Source of the DNA: JAQVUB01 sp033809415 | GTDB taxonomy: Bacteria; Verrucomicrobiota; Lentisphaeria; Oligosphaerales; Oligosphaeraceae | Reading direction: 5' to 3' | Assembly (NCBI GenBank): GCA_033809415.1 | Contig: JAPXLT010000140.1 | Location: forward strand, 1 to 11,747 | DNA: 11,747 bases | In this document: positions 7,506 to 11,747 of the stretch, in pieces | How positions within the stretch are numbered: the first letter of the stretch is position 1 | How the letters are laid out: every line of letters starts with the position of its first letter | Translations under genes and position numbers: made by a program | Notes under the pieces: model-generated | What the model saw: the letters and a program-made list of their open reading frames with translations, nothing else | Databases searched by the model: none | What the model was told of the DNA's origin: nothing

Positions 7506-7665
7506 TTTTTTAACAACGAAAAGACACGGACGGGACACGGACGGGACACGGACGGGACACGGACGGGACACGGACGGGACACGGACGGGACACGGACGGG
7601 ACACGGACGGGACACGGACAACAGATCGAACAGATTAGCCGGATCGGCTTGATCGTCATAACAAT
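7503..7665 (-). repeat. Composite dispersed repeat with an 11-bp tandem array (copy 3, inverted)
   Basis: Eight perfect units of gacacggacgg at 7523-7610 and a 9-nt partial unit to 7619 are the reverse complement of the gtccgtgtccc variant in copy 1. The right flank (7620-7660), read on the minus strand, gives gatccggctaatctgttcg, akin to the left flank of copy 2 (gatccggctgatccgtccg). The left flank (7507-7522: tttttaacaacgaaaa) is the dispersed 'cgttgtt' repeat. Units here are identical, unlike the mixed aaa/ccc units of copy 1, which suggests recent expansion. The array lies between moxR and the DUF58 gene. Confidence 0.92.
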
Positions 7666-7704
7666 CTGCGCCGTAGCTGCTTAACCATGCTTAACCCCTG
7701 GGAT

Positions 7705-7742
7705 GGAGAATCTCCTCAAAGGCAGTGCCTTGTAAAGGCACT
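7705..7742 (+). promoter_or_regulatory. Two small hairpins in the DUF58 leader
   Basis: ggaga-a-tctcc at 7705-7715 is too tight to close fully as RNA. agtgcctt-gta-aaggcact at 7724-7742 is a perfect 8-bp stem with a 3-nt loop, ending 21 nt before the DUF58 ATG at 7764. No Shine-Dalgarno is visible upstream of that ATG, so the hairpin may influence initiation or mRNA processing. A direct repeat gcttaacc occurs at 7679-7686 and 7689-7696. Function is unknown. Confidence 0.4.
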
Positions 7743-7763
7743 ACAATTTTGCTACTATCTGCT

Positions 7764-8642
7764 ATGATTCCAAAAGAGCTAGCCAAAAAAATCCGTTATA
7801 TCCAGATACGCACGAACAAGACGGTCAATGATGTGATGGCCGGCGAATACAAGAGTGCGTTTCGTGGTGCCGGCATGGAGTTTGATGAGGTCCGCGAATA
7901 CCAGCCCGGCGATGAAGTGCGCTCGATTGACTGGAACGTCACCGCCCGCCAGGGACGCCCCTTTGTCAAACGCTTCCATGAAGAACGGGAACTGACTGTG
8001 CTGTTTGTGGTCGATCTTTCCGCATCCGGCCAGTTTGGTTCGTCTTCGCGTTCTAAAAATGATCTGGCCGCCGAACTATGCGCCCTGCTCTCATTTTCCG
8101 CAGTCAAAAGCAATGACAAAGTCGGCCTGATCCTGTTCACCGACCAAATCGAACGTTTCATCACACCGGCCAAAGGGATCACCCATGCAATGCGCATCAT
8201 CCGGGAAGTACTCGGTTTCATCCCCAGCGGAAAAGAAACCAATATTGCAAATGCTCTCGATTTCCTTGGCAAAGTCATTCGCAAAAGGGCCGTCGTCTTT
8301 CTGATCTCGGATTTTCTCAGCGAGGACTTCGAGAAGCCCCTGCGGATATTAAGCCGGCGCCACGATCTGATTGCGGTATCAGTCAGTGATGCACGGGAAC
8401 AGAGCCTGCCGGATGTCGGCCTGCTGGAACTCGAAGATGCGGAAACTGGCGAATGCCTGCTGATTGATACGGGCAGTGCACAAGTCCGAAAAGAGTATGC
8501 GCGACTAGCTGAACAGCGCCAGAATACCCTGCACTCCGCTTTCCGCTCGATGGGAATTGATCAACTCGATTTGAGAACGGATCAGGATTACCAAAATGCA
8601 CTTGCCGCATTCTTCCGACGACGCGAACGCTTGCGTAAATAG
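7764..8642 (+). CDS. DUF58 domain protein with VWA-like fold
   Basis: Predicted 292 residues, typical for the short soluble DUF58 proteins paired with MoxR. The start ATG at 7764 gives MIPKELAKKIRYIQIRT, the conserved N-terminus of this group; a GTG at 7725 would add residues encoded by a leader hairpin. The DUF58 signature is clear: G35-A-G-M-E-F-D-E-V-R-E-Y-Q-P-G-D50-E-V-R-S-I-D56-W-N, then VKRFHEERE. A MIDAS-like D84-L-S86-A-S88 follows in LFVVDLSAS, and a second strand is FLISDFLS. The protein has no membrane segment and is presumably cytoplasmic or peripheral, as a MoxR client. No Shine-Dalgarno is evident. Known members are linked to the Bat/aerotolerance clusters, but their biochemical role is unsettled. 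Confidence 0.95.
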   Translation: MIPKELAKKIRYIQIRTNKTVNDVMAGEYKSAFRGAGMEFDEVREYQPGDEVRSIDWNVTARQGRPFVKRFHEERELTVLFVVDLSASGQFGSSSRSKNDLAAELCALLSFSAVKSNDKVGLILFTDQIERFITPAKGITHAMRIIREVLGFIPSGKETNIANALDFLGKVIRKRAVVFLISDFLSEDFEKPLRILSRRHDLIAVSVSDAREQSLPDVGLLELEDAETGECLLIDTGSAQVRKEYARLAEQRQNTLHSAFRSMGIDQLDLRTDQDYQNALAAFFRRRERLRK

Positions 8643-8681
8643 ATTTTTTTAACAACGAAAACCACGAAAATGCACGAAAAT
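8643..8681 (-). repeat. Dispersed 'ttcgtgcattttcgtggtt' repeat
   Basis: Read on the minus strand, 8643-8680 gives ttttcgtgcattttcgtggt, then tttcgttgttaaaaaaa. The same family is seen at 147-171, 7507-7522, 9804-9840, 9896-9930 and 11273-11310. It fills nearly the whole 52-bp gap between the DUF58 gene and the next gene and ends right at its ribosome binding site (gggag, 8685-8689). Confidence 0.8.
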
Positions 8682-8694
8682 TACGGGAGTTTTC

Positions 8695-9783
8695 ATGTCT
8701 GAATATAATTTTGATCTCAGTGATGTACAGTCTAAGCCTGCTCGTACTGGTGGGAAAAGGTGTATCGCTTGGATAATGCCGGTACTGATCCTGATTCTGC
8801 TGGTTGCAATCCTCTGGCAACTGCGACAGCCGGGCAAAACTGTTTCCCGGCATCAGCTGACCGAAGAACAGGTTCTCGAATTAGCCCAGAAGCTTGAAAA
8901 CCTCGAGCTGGCCGAGCCGGCGGCAGCGACTTGGCAGCAATATCTCGAAATGACCAATCCGGATGCTGAAAAAGCGGCCAAACTCTGGTATCGCATCGGC
9001 ACCATCCAGCAGCAGGGCCGGCTCTATGCGGAAGCGGTCGCCAGCTTCGCACGCTCGCAGGCACTCTGCAAAGTCGATCTTCTCGAAAATGAAATTGCCC
9101 GGCGCACGCAAGAATGCCTCGAGAACCTGGGCTTGTTCATGGCCGCCCGACGCGATCTCGAACAGCGCACCGACCTCGCCCCGGATGGCACCGCCAAAAC
9201 CCCGGACAGCGAAACCCTGGCGGAAATCGGTACCTGGAAAATCACTCGTGCAGACTGGGAACGCGCCTTGCAGGAACAAGTCGAGGCCTCGCTCGGCATG
9301 CTGGGCGGCGGCCTGGAACCTGGCGAGCTGCAAAAACGCAAAAAAGCAATGCTGGAAAGACTGCGTGATCCAGCCATCTTTGCGGAACAGTTCCAGCAGT
9401 TTGTCCTGCGTGAGTTGCTCTATCGCGAAGCACGCGAGAGAAAACTGGCGGAAAAACCGGAATTCATCGCCTTCATGCGACTATCCGAGCGCCAATTCCT
9501 CGAACAGAATCTGCTGAGTTCATTACCGGTCACGGAAGTCACTCAAGCGGAATTGCAGTCCTACTATGACAGTCATACAGATGAATTCAAGAAAGAAGAC
9601 AAAGTCCAGCCTTTCAGTGAAGTCGAGGCGCAAATCCGTACCCAGTTGCAGTCACAAAAGCGGCAACAGGCTCAAGAAAAGTTTTTTGCCGGCCTGATCG
9701 ACAAATACGACGTCGTTTTCCATTCATCGAAACTGCCGGCACCTCCCGCTCGACAACAGCAACCTGACGCAATACGTCAGTGA
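8695..9783 (+). CDS. Membrane-anchored TPR and SurA/PpiC-like protein lacking the parvulin domain
   Basis: Predicted 362 residues, with gggag 5 nt before the ATG. K21-R22 precede one hydrophobic segment (about residues 24-43), giving an N-in signal anchor with the bulk of the protein periplasmic. Residues about 55-150 contain TPR-like helices (AKLWYRIGTIQQQGRLYAEA fits the TPR consensus). From about residue 175 the protein resembles the N-terminal helical domain of SurA/PpiC chaperones: EIGTWKITRADWERAL corresponds to the usual 'NGE-I-T-R-E-F' opening, and the arm ends in ELQSYYDSHTDEFKKEDKV. At residue 304 it passes directly to QPFSEVEAQIRTQLQSQKRQ, which in the family normally follows the roughly 100-residue parvulin domain. 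It therefore looks like a chaperone without prolyl isomerase activity. Inferred role: a periplasmic TPR/chaperone partner of the Bat complex, in the slot where BatC-like TPR proteins occur elsewhere. Confidence 0.8.
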   Translation: MSEYNFDLSDVQSKPARTGGKRCIAWIMPVLILILLVAILWQLRQPGKTVSRHQLTEEQVLELAQKLENLELAEPAAATWQQYLEMTNPDAEKAAKLWYRIGTIQQQGRLYAEAVASFARSQALCKVDLLENEIARRTQECLENLGLFMAARRDLEQRTDLAPDGTAKTPDSETLAEIGTWKITRADWERALQEQVEASLGMLGGGLEPGELQKRKKAMLERLRDPAIFAEQFQQFVLRELLYREARERKLAEKPEFIAFMRLSERQFLEQNLLSSLPVTEVTQAELQSYYDSHTDEFKKEDKVQPFSEVEAQIRTQLQSQKRQQAQEKFFAGLIDKYDVVFHSSKLPAPPARQQQPDAIRQ

Positions 9784-9803
9784 AAATAAGTGGAAATGGG
9801 AAT

Positions 9804-9945
9804 TTTTTACAACAAAAAACACTAATGGACACGAAAAAAATTCATGGGAAATACGACGCATTCTAGCATTCAAAGCCGACTTCCCATGAATTTTTTTCGG
9901 GTCTTTTCGTGCATTTCGTTGTTCAAAAAGAATTTCCCACTTGCC
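9804..9945. repeat. Long inverted repeat made of two facing dispersed-repeat copies
   Basis: The core arms are perfect and 19 bp long: cgaaaaaaattcatgggaa at 9832-9850 and its reverse complement at 9881-9899, with a 30-nt loop. Outward, the arms continue imperfectly: 9804-9831 (acaac...cactaatggaca) mirrors 9900-9930 (gtcttttcgtgcatttcgttgt). The structure is two copies of the dispersed repeat facing each other. The transcript would form a strong hairpin in the 188-bp gap between the SurA-like and DUF4381 genes. It could attenuate or protect the downstream mRNA. The right arm also continues into a segment (to 9957) homologous to 141-202. Confidence 0.85.
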
Positions 9946-9971
9946 CTGACGCCTTACCAACCTAATACCCC

Positions 9972-10976
9972 ATGATACCGTTCATGCGTGCAAAATTTTG
10001 CAAAATTCTACTGATCCTGATGGTCGGTCTAATGCTCACCTCCTGCCGGAAAAATCCGGCAAAGGATGCGGAGCAATCCGTTTCGGAACCTCTGCTGAAG
10101 GCTGAAGTCGTTCGCGGTCCGTTAAGCTTCCGGATCACCACCGACCGCGACACGCTGGGTCTCAGCGATCAGCTGACCCTGACTTTCTCCGCTGAAGCGC
10201 CCGAAGACTACAGCTTCGAATTTCCAAAATTCGGTGAAGGACTCGAACCCTTTGGCATTGTCGACTACAAAACGGAGCCAGTCCGCATCACTGACCGAAA
10301 AACCATTCTCTATGCGCGATCCTATGTCCTCGAACCACTCTTTGCCGAAACCTATGAAATCCCAACAGTCAAGGGAATCTTCCGTGAAAATGGCGACAAC
10401 GGCAAAATCCACGAACTGGAAACAGAACCATTCTCGATCACCGTTCAATTGCCACCGCCGGAATTCTGGGACGAACTCGATATCGATACGGAAAGCGGTC
10501 TCGAACCCGCCCAATCGCTGATCTCAAAACGCAAGCAAAATTACATCTATTACACTATCGGAACTATCGCCGTACTACTGCTGGCGGCTGGATTATTCCC
10601 CTATTTCCGGAAGCGCAAAAAGCAGATCGAGACGCCGCCGATTCCTCCGCATGTAAAAGCTTTTGCGGCTTTGCAGAAGCTGATTGACGAAGATTTTGTC
10701 GGCAAAAATGAGTTCAAGCTTTTTTATCTGCACATCTCCGCCATCCTGCGTATCTATATCGAGGAGCGATTCCATATCCAGGCACCGGAACTCACCACAG
10801 AAGAATTTCTTGACATCCTGACTCGGGATCAGTCTCTGCTGAAAACTCACCAGAAACTGCTGCAGAACTTCCTCACGCATTGCGATATGGTCAAGTTTGC
10901 TGAACATCAACCCGATAAAAGCGAAATCCAAAACACCTTCGACGCCTGTAAAACCTTCATCAATCAAACGGTCTAA
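9972..10976 (+). CDS. Lipoprotein with BatD-like N-terminus and DUF4381-like C-terminus
   Basis: Predicted 334 residues from ATG 9972; ATG 9984 is equally possible. Neither has a clear Shine-Dalgarno. The N-terminus carries a lipoprotein signal with lipobox L22-T-S-C25, so lipidation at C25 is expected. Residues about 40-180 form a beta-rich periplasmic region (ITTDRDTLGLSDQLTLTFSAEAPEDYSFEFPKF) resembling the BatD-type 'oxygen tolerance' domain. A membrane segment follows at about 190-212 (YYTIGTIAVLLLAAGLFPYF), then a basic FRKRKK stop and a cytoplasmic C-terminal domain (about 225-334). That domain matches DUF4381: FYLHISAILRIYIEERFHIQAPELTTEEFL and later DMVKFAEHQPD. The layout places a sensing or binding domain outside and a domain facing the MoxR and DUF58 proteins inside. 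Lipid anchor plus transmembrane helix in one chain is worth noting. Confidence 0.85.
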   Translation: MIPFMRAKFCKILLILMVGLMLTSCRKNPAKDAEQSVSEPLLKAEVVRGPLSFRITTDRDTLGLSDQLTLTFSAEAPEDYSFEFPKFGEGLEPFGIVDYKTEPVRITDRKTILYARSYVLEPLFAETYEIPTVKGIFRENGDNGKIHELETEPFSITVQLPPPEFWDELDIDTESGLEPAQSLISKRKQNYIYYTIGTIAVLLLAAGLFPYFRKRKKQIETPPIPPHVKAFAALQKLIDEDFVGKNEFKLFYLHISAILRIYIEERFHIQAPELTTEEFLDILTRDQSLLKTHQKLLQNFLTHCDMVKFAEHQPDKSEIQNTFDACKTFINQTV

Positions 10977-10979
10977 GGG

Positions 10980-11084
10980 TGCAGGGTGCAGGGTGCAGGG
11001 TGCAGGGGACAGGGTGCAGGGGACAGGGTGCAGGGGACAGGGTGCAGGGGACAGGGTGCAGGGGACAGGGTGCAGGGTGCAGGG
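10980..11084 (+). repeat. Heptad tandem array (tgcaggg/gacaggg), 15 units
   Basis: Fifteen uninterrupted 7-bp units begin 4 nt after the stop codon of the upstream gene. With T for tgcaggg and G for gacaggg, the order is TTTT, then GT repeated five times, then T. The alternating centre implies a 14-bp higher-order unit that expanded later. The G-rich strand has runs of three or four G. Seven-base units drift through all three frames, so it is not coding. Confidence 0.95.
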
Positions 11085-11122
11085 CAATACTCTTAACTTA
11101 ACGCTTTGTAACCACACAGACG

Positions 11123-11310
11123 ACTCAACTCCGTAAAGCCGACCTTGGCGTTCTTGGCGTCTTGGCGGTTCAATGACGAGGAACCAACCGCCAAGCAATC
11201 GGAGAAAGCAACAAACCAAACCGCAATTCCACATGCCATTTCATCCGTCAAAGCAGCAACCCCATAGAAAATTTTCGTGCCTTTTCGTGTATTTCGTGGT
11301 TAAAAAATTC
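11123..11310 (+). repeat. Mosaic of dispersed modules before batA
   Basis: In order: actcaactccgtaaagccg (11123-11141; related to 6188-6207), aaagccgaccttggc (11135-11149; identical to bases 1-15), a three-beat ttggcgttc, ttggcgtc, ttggcggttc phrase (about 11144-11171), a 10-bp perfect inverted repeat cttggcggtt/aaccgccaag (11161-11170 and 11186-11195), the catccgtcaaagcagcaacc phrase (related to 6247 onwards), and a ttttcgtgtatttcgtggtt copy (about 11284-11302). Together with the heptad array they fill the 348-bp gap. No gene is supported in it. Confidence 0.8.
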
Positions 11311-11315
11311 AGGAG
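11311..11315 (+). promoter_or_regulatory. Shine-Dalgarno of the BatA-like gene
   Basis: aggag lies 9 nt before the ATG at 11325 and directly follows the A-rich end of a dispersed repeat, so the repeat contributes to the immediate leader of this gene. Confidence 0.8.
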
Positions 11316-11324
11316 TTTTTTTGA

Positions 11325-11747
11325 ATGTTCCGTTTTGAGACCCCATGGGCTCTGTTGAGTCTGCTGCTGCCGTTGCTGTACTTCGGCTGGCAGCGCTGGC
11401 GCAAACGCAAACGTGCTGCCGTCGGCTTTTCGAGCTTGTCCAATGCGCACCGCGTCGCACGTTCCTGGCGTTTGCGTTTTGCCTGGTTGCCCAGCGCTTT
11501 GCGCCTGCTGGCCTGGCTGCTGCTCGGTCTGGCGCTGGCACGTCCGCAGGCTGGTCGCGAGCAGATTCACGATGCCAGCCAGGGCATTGCCATCCAGATG
11601 GTGCTGGACCGTTCCTCGTCAATGACTCAGGAGATGGAATATGACAACCAGCGCATGAACCGCTTGCAGGCAGTCAAAAAAGTGTTTGCCAGCTTCGTTT
11701 TTGGTGACAAGGACAAAAAATTGCCGGGGCGTCCCAACGACTTGATT
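11325..11747 (+). CDS. batA: BatA-like VWA domain membrane protein (partial, 3' end missing)
   Basis: The frame is open from the ATG at 11325 to the window edge, giving 141 residues of a protein that is normally about 320-350 long. MFRFETPWALLSLLLPLLYF is the typical BatA/BatB start, with a first membrane helix (about residues 7-21) and a basic loop (WRKRKR). A second helix (about 57-72, LPSALRLLAWLLLGLALARP) follows, in the usual spot just before the VWA domain. The VWA begins at IAIQMVLDRSSSM with MIDAS residues D95, S97 and S99 in DxSxS form. Most of the VWA domain and any C-terminal helix lie outside the window. As a MoxR-linked VWA protein it is the expected client or partner of the ATPase encoded upstream. 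A second VWA gene (batB) would be expected downstream. Confidence 0.93.
   Translation, partial: MFRFETPWALLSLLLPLLYFGWQRWRKRKRAAVGFSSLSNAHRVARSWRLRFAWLPSALRLLAWLLLGLALARPQAGREQIHDASQGIAIQMVLDRSSSMTQEMEYDNQRMNRLQAVKKVFASFVFGDKDKKLPGRPNDLI

Noticed and set aside
7523..7619. Possible CRISPR array
   Set aside because: The units are 11 bp, directly adjacent and without spacers. The same holds for the arrays at 40-113, 6427-6467 and 10980-11084. No cas gene is present.
10593..11234. 213-residue minus-strand frame with repeated PCTLHPVPCTLSPAP peptide
   Set aside because: It is antisense to the DUF4381 gene and reads the heptad array; the periodic peptide is an artefact of that array.

Overview
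The window reads as chromosomal DNA from an environmental Gram-negative bacterium of the PVC type (Lentisphaerota, Kiritimatiellota or a relative). The evidence is indirect: a very large secreted glycoside-hydrolase-like protein with a discoidin-like module, a MoxR/DUF58/DUF4381/BatA cluster, and intergenic regions packed with short dispersed repeats. There is no 16S rRNA or other marker gene, so the placement is tentative.

Layout. Bases 1-587 hold no credible gene; they carry an 11-bp tandem array, dispersed-repeat phrases, an imperfect palindrome and a GGAC-rich block. On the minus strand, 3719-588 encodes a 1043-residue exported protein with an N-terminal beta-rich region, an F5/8C (discoidin)-like domain and a C-terminal TIM-barrel-like putative glycoside hydrolase. 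It diverges, across a 328-bp AT-rich region, from a plus-strand U32-family gene (4048-6114, GTG start) of the RlhA/TrhP/UbiU type, which is followed by a clear intrinsic terminator (6154-6177).

After a repeat-filled gap (6178-6512) comes a plus-strand Bat/MoxR-type cluster: MoxR AAA+ ATPase (6513-7505), DUF58 protein (7764-8642), a membrane-anchored TPR plus SurA/PpiC-like protein that seems to lack the parvulin catalytic domain (8695-9783), a lipoprotein with a DUF4381-like C-terminus (9972-10976), and the first 141 residues of a BatA-like VWA protein (11325 to the window end). MoxR and DUF58 are probably cytoplasmic. The SurA-like and DUF4381 proteins and BatA are membrane-anchored, which suggests an ATPase-driven system acting on the envelope. 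The family's biochemical role is not settled.

The most unusual feature is the non-coding DNA. Every gap of the Bat cluster contains a copy or pair of a 'ttcgtg...ttcgt(g/t)gtt' dispersed repeat, with further families interleaved: an 11-bp minisatellite at three loci in both orientations with shared flanks, a 15-unit heptad array, REP-like hairpins, and a mosaic module shared between distant gaps. The repeats stretch gaps in a gene set that is usually tightly packed, and in two cases they end right at a ribosome binding site.
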